Assembly (NCBI RefSeq): GCF_003369565.1
Contig: NZ_PIOD01000008.1
Span: 124,001 to 188,000 of the forward strand
Reading direction: 5' to 3'
Length of the DNA stretch: 64,000 nt
From: Oceanobacillus chungangensis
GTDB taxonomy: Bacteria; Bacillota; Bacilli; Bacillales; Amphibacillaceae
Part shown: positions 26,401 to 35,106 of the stretch, piece by piece
Position numbering within the stretch: position 1 is the stretch's first letter
Layout: each line of letters begins with the position of its first letter
Position numbers and translations under genes: made by a program
The notes under the pieces: generated by a model
Told to the model about the DNA's origin: nothing
Database searches by the model: none
What the model saw: the letters and a program-made list of their open reading frames with translations, nothing else

Positions 26401-27288
26401 ATGCAACAACTTAATACACATTGGCAGACACTAACGATGGATTCATCACTGCCACAAGCTGATTTTTTACATCAACTAATAGAGGAAGCTGAAGCGATTG
26501 TAATCGGGATTGGTGCAGGAATGTCTGCTGCAACTGGATTTACCTATGTAGGAAAACGATTTACTGATGCATTTCCTGATTTTATTGCGAAGTATCGCTT
26601 CTTTGATATGTTACAAGCAAGTCTATTTGATTTTGAAGATGAACAAGAATATTGGGCCTTTCAAAGTCGCTTTAGTTTGTTGAATTTTTTTGATCAACCA
26701 ATCGGGCAAGCATATGTCGATTTGCGTCGAATAATGAAGGATAAAAACTATCATATTATCACAACGAATGCCGATAATGCTTTTTATGCAGCAGCATTCG
26801 ATATGGATAAGGTCTTTCGTATTCAAGGAGAATACGGGTTATGGCAATGTTCTGATCACTGTCATCAACAAACTTACCACGACGAAAGCTTAATCCGTCA
26901 AATGGCTCAGGAACAATCAGATATGAAGATTCCTGCAGAATTAGTTCCTCATTGTCCAAAATGTGGGGCCGTAATGGAAATTAACAAACGCAATGAAGAA
27001 AAAGGAATGGTAGAGGATGGTCATTTTCATGAGCAGAAAGAACGCTATGAAAAATTCCTAAAAGAGAACCAAGATAAGAAGGTACTCTTTTTAGAAATTG
27101 GGGTTGGGCATACAACGCCACAATTTATTAAACATCCTTTCCAACAAATGACGCAAGCAAATCCTAAGGCATTGTTTGTGACAATGAATCAGAAGGATTA
27201 CTTCATTCCACATGCGATTCGTCCACAGACGATGCGAATTGATGAGGATATTGCCGAAGTATTACATACAATAGCACTGAATGATTAA
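26401..27288 (+). CDS. sirTM: SirTM, class M protein ADP-ribosylating sirtuin
   Basis: This 295-residue sirtuin-fold enzyme has the NAD motif [19 protein letters not shown] in place of the classical TQNID, and RIQGEYG where deacetylase sirtuins have the catalytic His-Gly. The Asn and Gln here fit the SirTM active site. Zinc ligands are CSDHC and CPKC. SirTM enzymes transfer ADP-ribose from NAD to lipoylated GcvH-L and do not deacylate. The gene is in tight operon order with the macrodomain and LplA2 genes. The pathway is linked to oxidative stress in streptococci and staphylococci. Confidence 0.93.
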   Translation: MQQLNTHWQTLTMDSSLPQADFLHQLIEEAEAIVIGIGAGMSAATGFTYVGKRFTDAFPDFIAKYRFFDMLQASLFDFEDEQEYWAFQSRFSLLNFFDQPIGQAYVDLRRIMKDKNYHIITTNADNAFYAAAFDMDKVFRIQGEYGLWQCSDHCHQQTYHDESLIRQMAQEQSDMKIPAELVPHCPKCGAVMEINKRNEEKGMVEDGHFHEQKERYEKFLKENQDKKVLFLEIGVGHTTPQFIKHPFQQMTQANPKALFVTMNQKDYFIPHAIRPQTMRIDEDIAEVLHTIALND

Positions 27289-27300
27289 TGGAGGTAGCTG

Positions 27301-28341
27301 ATGTATTTAATTGAATCTAAACGAGATGGAGAATGGATTTATGATCCAGGAGTGGCAATGGCCTTACAAGAATATGTGAAAGATCATATTTTCTTAGATG
27401 ATGATGTGCTTTTCCCATACATGATGCAGCCAGCTGTTCAAATTGGGAAATTCCAGAATGTATATGAGGAAGTCAATCAACCATATATGGATGAGCATGG
27501 TATCAAAATCATTCGCCGCGAAACAGGCGGGGGTGCGATATATCTCGATGACCGTAATATGAGCTTTTGTTTCTTATTTAACGGTAATAACGATATTTAT
27601 GGTAATTATTCACGTTTGTATGAACCGGCCATCAAAGCACTTCAGAAGCTAGGCGTCGATAAATTAGAACAAAAAGGACGTAATGACTTAGTTTTAGATG
27701 GCAAGAAAATTTCAGGAGCAGCCATGACGGTTCAGAAAGGGCGTATTTACGCGGGCTACTCGTTACTATTAGATCCTAATTATGAAGCAATGGTGTCCGT
27801 GTTGAGCCCTAATCAAAAGAAAATTGAATCACACGGCATTCAATCAGTCCGTAGCCGCGTTGGATCGATCCGTCCCAATTTAGCGCCTGAATATCAAGAA
27901 ATGACGGTCTGGGAATTTACTGATTATATGATTTGTCAATTACTTGAAATTGATAATATTAGTCAAGCGAAACGATATGAATTAACCTCGAGAGATTGGA
28001 CAGAGGTCGATAAAATTGCGGCTGAGAAATACAATAATTGGGACTGGAACTATGGTCACTTTAAGCAGTTTGAATATCGTTTAACAGATCGTTTTCCAAT
28101 TGGAACGATTAGTATCGGTTTAAGTATCGAACATGCTAAAATTGCGGCTATCCAGATTACAGGAGACTTTTTCGGAACAAAAGATGTTAAAGAAGTTGAA
28201 GAGGCTTTAGTAGGGGAGCGATTAAGAAAAGCTGATTTATTAAAAGCCTTAGAGATGCTGGATTTAGTTGATTACTTTGGAAACTTAACTAAGGAAGAGT
28301 TAGTCAATTTTATGTTAAGTATTCCGACAGTTGAAGCATAA
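27301..28341 (+). CDS. lplA2: Lipoate-protein ligase of the SirTM cluster (LplA2 type)
   Basis: The 346-residue ligase activates lipoate with ATP and attaches it to a lysine. It shows RRETGGGAIYLDD for lipoyl-AMP binding, the catalytic lysine in LDGKKISGAAM near residue 140, and a C-terminal accessory domain (WTEVDKIAAEKYNNWDW). The start has GGAGG seven bases upstream. Within this operon its likely substrate is GcvH-L; housekeeping lipoylation may use other ligases elsewhere. Confidence 0.9.
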   Translation: MYLIESKRDGEWIYDPGVAMALQEYVKDHIFLDDDVLFPYMMQPAVQIGKFQNVYEEVNQPYMDEHGIKIIRRETGGGAIYLDDRNMSFCFLFNGNNDIYGNYSRLYEPAIKALQKLGVDKLEQKGRNDLVLDGKKISGAAMTVQKGRIYAGYSLLLDPNYEAMVSVLSPNQKKIESHGIQSVRSRVGSIRPNLAPEYQEMTVWEFTDYMICQLLEIDNISQAKRYELTSRDWTEVDKIAAEKYNNWDWNYGHFKQFEYRLTDRFPIGTISIGLSIEHAKIAAIQITGDFFGTKDVKEVEEALVGERLRKADLLKALEMLDLVDYFGNLTKEELVNFMLSIPTVEA

Positions 28342-28374
28342 GCAGCACCATGAGATATAGAAAGAAGGATAAAA

Positions 28375-29382
28375 TTGGTTAAATTAGGGATTCTAGATTA
28401 CGCTCAAATTGATGAAGGATCGAGTGCCCAAGAAGCTTTGCAGAATACGATAACTCTAGTCCAATTAGCAGAGTCGCTAGGCTATGAACGATTCTGGATG
28501 GCAGAACACCATAATGTTCCTGCTTTTGCCAGCAGTTCCCCTGAATTGATTATTATGCGTTTAGCGGATGCAACGAAGCGTATTCGTATCGGTTCGGGCG
28601 GCGTGATGCTCCCTCATTACAGTCCTTATAAAGTAGCAGAGAATTTTCGGGTTCTCGAAGCTTTTCATTCTAATCGAATTGATTTAGGGTTGGGTAATAC
28701 GATTGGAACACCCCTTGTGAATCAGACGTTGAATGAGAATAAAAAGAGTAAGCTCAATTATGAACAGAGTATTGTTGATTTAACCAAATATTTAAGTGAC
28801 CAAGTAGACGGAAATCACCGCTTCCATGGTATTGCTGCTAATCCAGTTATTACAACCGTTCCACAGATGTGGTTATTATCAACTAGTGTCAAAAATGCCA
28901 AAATGGCGGCTAAGTTAGGAATAGGCTATACTTTTGGCTTATTCCCGCTTGCTGGCATTGATAAATTGAATATCGGCATCCAAGCAGCAAAGACTTATCG
29001 TGATGAATTTAGACCTTCACTTTTCATGCCAGAACCGAAAGTATCCATCGCACCATTTGTTGTTGTTGCTGAAACAAATGAGCAAGCGGAAGAATACGCG
29101 GAATCCTTAGATCTTTGGCTACTCGGCACTGATAACTTTGGTAAGTTGAATGAATTTCCATCGGTTGAAACAGCTCGCCATTATCAGTATACAAAAGAGG
29201 AAAGAACAATAATTCAAGCTAATCGGACCCGAATGGTAATTGGCGATATTGAAAATGTTACAGTACAATTAAATGAATTGATAAAGCAATTTCAGGCCGA
29301 TGAATTATTGTTAGTACCACTTATACCGGGTGTAGAAGCCCGCAAAAAAGCGATTGAATTATTGGCTGACACATTTAATTAA
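28375..29382 (+). CDS. Luciferase-like flavin-dependent monooxygenase of the SirTM cluster
   Basis: This 335-residue LLM-class enzyme has the TIM-barrel landmarks MAEHHNVPAFASSSPEL, IRIGSGGVMLPHYSPYKVAE and DLGLGNTIGTP. It begins at TTG 28375 with AGAAGGA upstream; no ATG is available nearby. LLM and OYE flavoenzymes recur in extended SirTM clusters, and both are present here. Their oxidised substrate is not known. A terminator follows. Confidence 0.88.
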   Translation: MVKLGILDYAQIDEGSSAQEALQNTITLVQLAESLGYERFWMAEHHNVPAFASSSPELIIMRLADATKRIRIGSGGVMLPHYSPYKVAENFRVLEAFHSNRIDLGLGNTIGTPLVNQTLNENKKSKLNYEQSIVDLTKYLSDQVDGNHRFHGIAANPVITTVPQMWLLSTSVKNAKMAAKLGIGYTFGLFPLAGIDKLNIGIQAAKTYRDEFRPSLFMPEPKVSIAPFVVVAETNEQAEEYAESLDLWLLGTDNFGKLNEFPSVETARHYQYTKEERTIIQANRTRMVIGDIENVTVQLNELIKQFQADELLLVPLIPGVEARKKAIELLADTFN

Positions 29383-29424
29383 ATTTGAGAGTTGATGAGA
29401 AGGATAATGTAATCAGGCCACGAT

Positions 29425-29465
29425 ACACTGTCTCACAGTAAATTACTGTGGGATGGTGTTTCTTT
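29425..29465 (+). terminator. Terminator of the SirTM operon
   Basis: ACACTGTCTCACAGTAA pairs with TTACTGTGGGATGGTGT (few mismatches and wobbles) and ends in T-rich sequence. Confidence 0.75.
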
Positions 29466-29504
29466 AAAATACCATTAACCTGCACTATATAACATGATTG
29501 CAAC

Positions 29505-29530
29505 CATAAGTTGACAATGCGCAACTTATG
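29505..29530. repeat. Perfect 9-bp inverted repeat, possible operator
   Basis: CATAAGTTG (29505-29513) and CAACTTATG (29522-29530) flank 8 bp. The left arm overlaps a TTGACA sequence (29511-29516), so it could be an operator at a promoter for the small membrane protein. Confidence 0.35.
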
Positions 29531-29637
29531 CATGGTAGAAACAATAACAATGTTTTTTAAAAATATAGATAGTAATTAAGTTTCTCCAAGAGCTTAACAT
29601 AAGATATGAACGTATCAAGAAAAAATACGCGGTTTTT

Positions 29638-29892
29638 ATGATAACAGGATTCGGATTATTTGCAGTTGGTTTTTTACCAATTGGATTAGTAAGGAAAAAA
29701 GTTATTTCCGCTGCTTTTTTAACACCTTATTATCCGATTTGTATTGGGTTGATTGCAGTCGGCATCTATATTTTTACTCATTTATCCAATATCGTAGATG
29801 CATATAAACTTCTTGCCAAAAATGAGGTATATACTAATCGATTTGGCTTTAAGTTTCGACAGAAGGTAAGAAAAAAATTTAATGATTTCTAA
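29638..29892 (+). CDS. Small two-segment membrane protein, unknown
   Basis: An 84-residue frame has two hydrophobic segments (residues 2-18 and 27-50) and a basic C-terminal tail (NRFGFKFRQKVRKKF). No good ribosome site precedes the ATG. The frame is open further upstream for about 22 codons without a start codon, so it may be a truncated gene or non-coding. Confidence 0.4.
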   Translation: MITGFGLFAVGFLPIGLVRKKVISAAFLTPYYPICIGLIAVGIYIFTHLSNIVDAYKLLAKNEVYTNRFGFKFRQKVRKKFNDF

Positions 29893-29966
29893 CCTGATAA
29901 AATTTTAAAATATCCGTTTCATTTGTTAATTTTAGGTCCAATTTACATTTTTTATATAATTAATAT

Positions 29967-30000
29967 CGAACGTTAAGTAAAATTTACATTTTTTTGTTCG
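29967..30000. promoter_or_regulatory. Pair of inverted PurBoxes upstream of pbuG
   Basis: TATCGAACGTTA (CGAAC at 29967-29971) and an inverted GTTCG at 29996-30000 in A/T-rich flanks resemble the CGAAC-based PurR operators of Bacillaceae, and lie just before the -35 box. Repression of pbuG by PurR is therefore likely. Confidence 0.55.
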
Positions 30001-30007
30001 TATTTTA

Positions 30008-30036
30008 TTGACAATATTAGAAACCCTTAGTAGTAT
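30008..30036 (+). promoter_or_regulatory. Promoter of pbuG
   Basis: TTGACA at 30008-30013 and TAGTAT at 30031-30036 are 17 bp apart, upstream of the riboswitch. Confidence 0.55.
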
Positions 30037-30057
30037 ATTAATGTATTTTAAATAAAA

Positions 30058-30125
30058 GGCGTATAATTTCGGGAATATGGCCCAGAGTTTCTACCAGACC
30101 ACCGTAAACGGTCTGACTACGCAGC
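30058..30125 (+). promoter_or_regulatory. Guanine riboswitch aptamer upstream of pbuG
   Basis: GTATAAT, ATATGGCCC, GTTTCTACC, CCGTAAA and GACTAC are in the purine-aptamer order. The P3 stem is CAGACC / GGTCTG. The C in GACTAC marks guanine specificity. Confidence 0.93.
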
Positions 30126-30200
30126 AGATGTTAGTTTGTATGATTGGTTGTAGTTTATACACAAATCATCTTATTACATTTTCTGAATTCGTAGTTACGT

Positions 30201-30231
30201 AGCACTCATGGAAATCCATAGAGTGCTTTTT
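30201..30231 (+). terminator. Riboswitch-controlled terminator before pbuG
   Basis: AGCACTCATGGA pairs with TCCATAGAGTGCT and is followed by T5. It ends 26 bp before the pbuG start. Confidence 0.75.
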
Positions 30232-30256
30232 GCATTCTATAAGAGGAGGAAACGTA

Positions 30257-31561
30257 ATGAAGAAATATTTTCAGTTTGAGGAACTAGGTACAAATTTTAG
30301 AACAGAAACAATCGCGGGGATTACTACATTCTTAGCAATGGCATATATTTTATTTGTTAATCCAGCAACACTCGGAGAAGCAGGAATGGATAAGGGTGCT
30401 GTCTTTACAGCAACAGCACTTGCAGCAGCTATTGGTACATTAATTATGGGGCTTGTTGCGAAATATCCAGTAGTGCTTGCACCAGGTATGGGACTTAATG
30501 CTTTCTTCACATTTGCTGTTGTTATTGGTCTTGGTATTCCGTGGGAAACAGCTCTATCTGGTGTTTTAGTTTCAGGTGTTATTCTAGTTATTCTAACTTT
30601 AACAAGAATTCGTGAAAAAATTATCGATGCAATTCCATCGAACTTAAAACTTGCGGTTGGTGCAGGAATTGGATTGTTTATCGCATTTGTTGGTTTACAA
30701 AGTGCTGGAATTGTCGTGAATAATGATGCAACATTGGTCGGAATTGGCGATCTTACATCGCCAACTGTTTTATTAGCTATTTTTGGACTAATTATTTCTG
30801 TAATTTTATTAACTTATGGTATTAAAGCAGGTATTTTTTATGGAATGATTATTTCCGTCATTGTAGGAATGATCTTTGGATTGATTGCTCTTCCAACAGG
30901 TCTTGGTGATATTGTCGGTGGAGTCCCAAGCCTCGCACCTACATTTGGGCAAGCCTTCCTTAATTTGGGAAATATATTTACGATGGATATGTTAGTTGTT
31001 ATTTTAACGTTGATGTTCGTTGATTTCTTTGATACTGCTGGGACCCTTGTTGCAGTTGCATCACAAGCTGGCATTATGAAGGACGGGAAGTTACCGCGTG
31101 CCGGACGTGCCCTTGTATCGGATTCTTCTGGGTCTGTTATCGGTGCCATTCTTGGTACATCTAGTACGACTTCTTATGTAGAATCAACTGCAGGTGTTGG
31201 TGTAGGCGGAAAATCAGGTTTTACTGCTGTAGTTGCAGCAGGATGTTTCCTTCTCGCGCTATTCTTCTCACCACTATTGAGCATTGTCACGGCTGAGGTA
31301 ACAGCACCAGCATTAATTATTGTAGGTGTATTGATGGCTTCTCAATTGAAGAATATTGAATGGGATCAGTTTGAAGTTGCTGTACCTGCATTCTTTATTG
31401 TATTGATGATGCCGTTGACATATAGTATTGCAACGGGTATTGCAGTTGGCTTTATCTTCTATCCGATTACGATGCTTGTAAAAGGGAAGGCAAAAGAAGT
31501 ACATCCAATAATGTACGCTTTAGCAGTAATATTTATTTTGTACTTTATATTCTTAGGTTAA
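30257..31561 (+). CDS. pbuG: Hypoxanthine/guanine permease, NCS2 (AzgA-like) family
   Basis: This 434-residue polytopic membrane protein imports purine bases. It has the NCS2 AzgA-type landmarks NFRTETIAGITTFLAMAYILFVNP, VVLAPGMGLNAFF, MFVDFFDTAGTLV and GTSSTTSYVESTAGV. ATG 30257 has GAGGAGG eight bases upstream; the open frame extends to 30230 inside the terminator. Control by the guanine riboswitch, the PurBoxes and the position after guaA all support purine transport rather than uracil or xanthine. A strong terminator follows. Confidence 0.94.
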   Translation: MKKYFQFEELGTNFRTETIAGITTFLAMAYILFVNPATLGEAGMDKGAVFTATALAAAIGTLIMGLVAKYPVVLAPGMGLNAFFTFAVVIGLGIPWETALSGVLVSGVILVILTLTRIREKIIDAIPSNLKLAVGAGIGLFIAFVGLQSAGIVVNNDATLVGIGDLTSPTVLLAIFGLIISVILLTYGIKAGIFYGMIISVIVGMIFGLIALPTGLGDIVGGVPSLAPTFGQAFLNLGNIFTMDMLVVILTLMFVDFFDTAGTLVAVASQAGIMKDGKLPRAGRALVSDSSGSVIGAILGTSSTTSYVESTAGVGVGGKSGFTAVVAAGCFLLALFFSPLLSIVTAEVTAPALIIVGVLMASQLKNIEWDQFEVAVPAFFIVLMMPLTYSIATGIAVGFIFYPITMLVKGKAKEVHPIMYALAVIFILYFIFLG

Positions 31562-31567
31562 TGTTGA

Positions 31568-31601
31568 AAGGTCTGGAGCATTATTTGTGTTCCAGACCTT
31601 T
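31568..31601 (+). terminator. Terminator of pbuG
   Basis: AAAGGTCTGGA (31568-31578) pairs with TCCAGACCTTT (31591-31601), followed by ATTTATTTG. Confidence 0.8.
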
Positions 31602-31605
31602 ATTT

Positions 31606-32016
31606 ATTTGCTAGCTGCCTTAATCTTTATCCTACTAATTGATGGACGATAATGAACAGTTGATATAAAGTGCGAACAAGTGACAACTTTGTCTCAATCC
31701 TAGACAGTCGTTGCAATTTACACATGAGTCCCGTGTATATTGCTAAAATCAACGTTGATAGTTAGTGGGTTTGACATTTTTTTGTTTCTAGATTCCACTC
31801 TATCTTCAGCGGAAGAAATACACGAAGACTCCTGCGGGAAGAAGAGCCTAGGTGAGACATCGAAGTGCGACAGCACAAGAAGGCTCACCAGCTCCCCTAA
31901 GGTGTGCGTAGTGTATTTCTGGAGCGACGGCCCAAGACGCAAATATCATCCTAAGTTAGTTGCACTTTATATAAATAACAACAAACCATTCGGAATGATT
32001 TTAACAATAAATAATA
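31606..32016. other. Gene-free stretch between pbuG and the MFS gene
   Basis: Apart from the structured repeat at 31801-31945, only AT-rich sequence is seen. Open frames on both strands follow the inverted symmetry of the repeat. Confidence 0.6.
31801..31945. repeat. Structured intergenic repeat of Bacillaceae type
   Basis: The stretch contains GAAGACTCCTGCGGGAA and a central inverted GGTGAGAC / GGCTCACC. It is closed by AGAAATACAC (31814-31823) and GTGTATTTCT (31911-31920). Similar GACTCCTGCGGG-containing repeats are, from memory, widespread between genes of Bacillus-like genomes. The frames across it are not genes. Confidence 0.5.
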
Positions 32017-32051
32017 AAAGGGAACTTCTACACAGTGTAAAAGTTCCCTTT
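32017..32051 (-). terminator. Terminator of the MFS transporter gene
   Basis: AAAGGGAACTT (32017-32027) and AAGTTCCCTTT (32041-32051) form a perfect stem. On the minus strand a T-rich stretch follows. Confidence 0.75.
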
Positions 32052-32054
32052 CGC

Positions 32055-33227
32055 TTATTCCATTTCCCGGACAATATTTTCTTTCCCATATGGCAACATA
32101 TGATAGAGGATAAGCAACACTGTGCCTATTGCTGTTAGCCATCCCATCGTGACATACAATGTGCTTCCGCCAAATGCTTCCATGATTCCACCGCCAACTA
32201 GGGAACCAATCACACCAGAAAGTCCGAAGTACACCGAGAAAAATACGAGGTGACCGGTTGACTGGAGCGTTTTAGGAATTAATCTAGTTACATATTCAAA
32301 TGAAGCGGTGTAGAATACTCCAAAGGTTAATCCATGTAAGAATTGGAGCGCGATAACATGCATTGGATCCTCTGCAATCCCGTAAAGGAACCAGCGGATC
32401 GTATAAATTATCGATGCAATAATAATAAAGATTAATGTCCGATATTTTTTAAACCAAAATCTTGCGAGTGCAAAGACTGCTGCTTCTGCGATAACTCCAA
32501 CAAACCAAGCTTGCCCTACTAATTCTTCACTTCCACCGAGTTCAGTTATGTATAATGCCATGAAATAGTCATTGATTCGGTGTGTAATTGTGATGAAAAT
32601 AATTACTGATAAAAATAGAAGAAACGGTTTGTTTGTAACAATTTTACGTACGTCTTTAAAATTAATAGGTTCAGATTCAACCGTTACATCCTTTAGTGGG
32701 AAGAGGATGCATAATGCCATCATCCCAAAAATTAAATATGGCCAAACCATATATTGAATGCCGAATCTAGCAAGCACTTCACCGACAATTAGTGAGGAGA
32801 TTGCAAAACCAACAGACCCCCACATTCGGATAGAACCGAAAGATACGTTCAGTTCATTAGCTCTTCGTTGTGCGAAGCTATCCGATAGACCGCCGACTGG
32901 TGATGCGAAAAAGTAAAATATTGCGCCCATCAATAAAATGGTTGGCAATGTATTCATTTGGAAAAAGAAGGTACTTCCAATCAGTAGCCCAATTACACAA
33001 ATGAATAATATTTTTTTGATTGTTTTATACTTGTCGCTTAGATATCCCCAAAATGGCGGTGCGAGTATGGATGCAAACGATTCTACTGCGAGCACCCAGC
33101 CAATCTCTGTACCATTTAATCCTTTAAATTGTAAATAAAGTGGTAAGAAGCTTATCAAAATGGTATTTGAAGCATGATAACTAATAAATAAAGATTTCAA
33201 AGGAATTAAAGAACGGCTTTTAGACAA
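32055..33227 (-). CDS. MFS transporter (MFS_1-like, phenylpropionate-permease type)
   Basis: The 390-residue protein has about twelve transmembrane segments. The motif between segments 2 and 3 is PPFWGYLSDKYKTIKK, and SVGFAISSLIVGEVLARFG follows. Overall it resembles the MFS_1-like group that contains HcaT- and LacY-related permeases. The substrate is unknown. It is a single-gene unit with its own terminator, and its upstream gap to the amidotransferase gene is AT-rich and likely holds divergent promoters. Confidence 0.85.
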   Translation of the reverse strand: MSKSRSLIPLKSLFISYHASNTILISFLPLYLQFKGLNGTEIGWVLAVESFASILAPPFWGYLSDKYKTIKKILFICVIGLLIGSTFFFQMNTLPTILLMGAIFYFFASPVGGLSDSFAQRRANELNVSFGSIRMWGSVGFAISSLIVGEVLARFGIQYMVWPYLIFGMMALCILFPLKDVTVESEPINFKDVRKIVTNKPFLLFLSVIIFITITHRINDYFMALYITELGGSEELVGQAWFVGVIAEAAVFALARFWFKKYRTLIFIIIASIIYTIRWFLYGIAEDPMHVIALQFLHGLTFGVFYTASFEYVTRLIPKTLQSTGHLVFFSVYFGLSGVIGSLVGGGIMEAFGGSTLYVTMGWLTAIGTVLLILYHMLPYGKENIVREME

Positions 33228-33439
33228 AATATTCTCTCCAAACTAATAACATCCCATAATATTATTAGTACAATATACCATTTTTTCTGCGCTTTGTAAT
33301 TGTAATTTACATAAAATATAAATACGTTGATATTGCATATGAAATTGGGATACATTCAATATAGGGAATTTTATAAACATTAATTAAGTAAATGTAATGC
33401 TGGTTGATCCTAATTATTCTGATAGTGAGGAGATTGATG

Positions 33440-34150
33440 ATGAAGCCAATAGTTGGAGTTACTCCATCAATGGAAGTAAGTCAAATTAGGTATTCGGTGA
33501 TGAATGATAATGTAAAAGCAATATTACAAGCTGGTGGGATACCTGTTATACTGCCATACCTATCATTAGATGAAGATCTGGAGCAAATTGCAAATGAAAT
33601 CGACGGACTGTATGCAACTGGAGGGGATGATATAGATCCTACCTTATTTGGTGAAGAGCCCCATCCAAAGCTTGGGACGATTATTCCTGCTCGTGACCAA
33701 TTCGAAATTGCGCTGACGAAGAAAATGCTAGAATTAAAGAAGCCAATACTTGGAGTATGTAGGGGTGCACAAATCTTAAATATTGCCGCGGGTGGCGATA
33801 TGTATCAGGATATTTACGAGCAAATTGATCGTAATCTATTGCAGCATTCGCAAAAAGCGCCGCGGGGATATGGCTCTCATTTTGTCGATGTACTTGAAGG
33901 ATCCTTATTACATCAGCTTACTGGCTCTCAGAAGTTGCGTGTGAATAGCTATCATCATCAAGCAAACCGCTCTGTTCCAACTGGTTTTCAAATAAGTGGA
34001 TATGCAAGTGATAGTGTTATTGAAGCGGTAGAGAGTACGAAACATCCATTTGTATTAGGTGTGCAATGGCATCCAGAAGCAATGGTAGCTGATGGGAATG
34101 ATGCATCGGTGAAGATCTATCGAGGGTTTATTGAGGCATGCGGTAAATAA
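33440..34150 (+). CDS. Gamma-glutamyl-gamma-aminobutyrate hydrolase-like class I amidotransferase
   Basis: The 236-residue protein matches the PuuD-like peptidase C26 family: KPIVGVTPS at the N-terminus, GLYATGGDDIDP, nucleophile elbow GVCRGAQILN with the catalytic Cys near residue 107, VNSYHHQA, and the His-Glu pair in WHPEAM. Such enzymes hydrolyse gamma-glutamyl amides. Two adjacent ATG codons are possible starts; 33440 has the better spacing (7 bases) to GAGGAG. No polyamine pathway genes flank it, so the substrate is open. Confidence 0.87.
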   Translation: MKPIVGVTPSMEVSQIRYSVMNDNVKAILQAGGIPVILPYLSLDEDLEQIANEIDGLYATGGDDIDPTLFGEEPHPKLGTIIPARDQFEIALTKKMLELKKPILGVCRGAQILNIAAGGDMYQDIYEQIDRNLLQHSQKAPRGYGSHFVDVLEGSLLHQLTGSQKLRVNSYHHQANRSVPTGFQISGYASDSVIEAVESTKHPFVLGVQWHPEAMVADGNDASVKIYRGFIEACGK

Positions 34151-34177
34151 ACTAAGGAGAACACAGCAGAATAAATT

Positions 34178-34425
34178 ATGAGCGCTCCATGTCGATACAC
34201 GAGAGCTCCCGCCGTGTCGCCAAGCGCTTCATGTCGACACATGAGAGCTCCCACCGTGTCTCCAAGCGCTCCATGTCGACACGAGAGAGCTCCACTCATG
34301 TCGCCAAGCGCTCCATGTCGACACATGAGAGCTCCACTCGTGTCTCCAAGCGCTCCAAGGCAGCACATGAGGGCTCCACTCATGTCTCCAAGCGCTCCAA
34401 GGCAGCACATTAGAGCTCCACCCAA
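34178..34425. repeat. Tandem array of 42-bp AGCGCTCC...GAGAGCTCC units
   Basis: Six units share AGCGCTYCAWGKCGRCACATGAGAGCTCC-like sequence with alternating GTGTCTCCA/GTGTCGCCA joints. Because 42 is a multiple of three, several frames stay open on both strands and mimic repetitive proteins. It lies between converging genes (amidotransferase and msrA) and belongs to the AGCGCTCC repeat family of this window. Confidence 0.8.
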
Positions 34426-34499
34426 GTTAAAGACAGCTGTAAAGAAGCCCTACATCTAATATAGCTTTATGACCTTAGATGATACTCTGCTGCCGCAGA

Positions 34500-35027
34500 T
34501 TACTTCTTCCATACCTTGGCAATGAATTCATCTCTCCCAGACTTTGCGCGATCTTCTTCATATTCCTTTGCGCTCTTTTTATAAAAGTCCTGATGGTAAT
34601 CTTCAGCAGGATAAAATGTAACGGCAGGTAGAATTTCGGTTACAATTGGTTTAGAAAATTTCCCACTCTGTTCGAGGGCTTGCTTGGAAGCAGCGGCGAT
34701 TTCTAGTTGTTGTTCATCATGATAAAAGACTGCAGCGCGATATTGATCGCCTCGGTCCTGGAATTGCCCGCCATCGTCAGTTGGGTCGATTTGTTTCCAG
34801 TATAGATCCAGAATCGTTTCATACTTTATAATTGCTGGGTCAAAGGTAATTTGAACCGCCTCATAGTGGCCGGTGTCTCCTTTTTTTACCTCTTCATATG
34901 TAGGATTCTCTAATTTCCCCCCAGTATATCCGGAAATTACACGATGAACCCCATCCCATTGGTCAAATGGTTTTACCATACACCAGAAGCATCCTCCAGC
35001 AAAAGTAGCTTTATTCGTGTTTGACAA
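34500..35027 (-). CDS. msrA: Peptide methionine sulfoxide reductase A
   Basis: The 175-residue MsrA reduces methionine-S-sulfoxide in proteins. It has the catalytic GCFWC motif near residues 12-16, the GYTGG and [12 protein letters not shown] segments and YHQDFYKK, all typical. Cys16 in GCFWC is the second cysteine of that motif; no further resolving cysteine is seen near the C-terminus, so recycling may use a disulfide within the motif or thioredoxin directly. A ribosome site (GGAGGCGC) precedes ATG 35027. Confidence 0.95.
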   Translation of the reverse strand: MSNTNKATFAGGCFWCMVKPFDQWDGVHRVISGYTGGKLENPTYEEVKKGDTGHYEAVQITFDPAIIKYETILDLYWKQIDPTDDGGQFQDRGDQYRAAVFYHDEQQLEIAAASKQALEQSGKFSKPIVTEILPAVTFYPAEDYHQDFYKKSAKEYEEDRAKSGRDEFIAKVWKK

Positions 35028-35106
35028 TTGAAGCGCCTCCGTTTCAAATAAGTAATATTTTTAGTAGAATAAAGATAATATACCATAGAAGTAAGGGGCA
35101 TGGATA

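Noticed and set aside
31740-32138. 132-codon frame overlapping the end of the MFS gene
   Set aside because: It covers a structured repeat and a terminator and runs antisense into the transporter gene.
34178-34425. CRISPR array
   Set aside because: Units are contiguous and the spacers are as similar as the repeats, with no cas genes in the window.
34178-34459. Repetitive Ser/Arg/Pro-rich proteins on both strands
   Set aside because: They are generated by a 42-bp tandem repeat whose length is a multiple of three. Several frames are open at once, and the repeat family is intergenic elsewhere.
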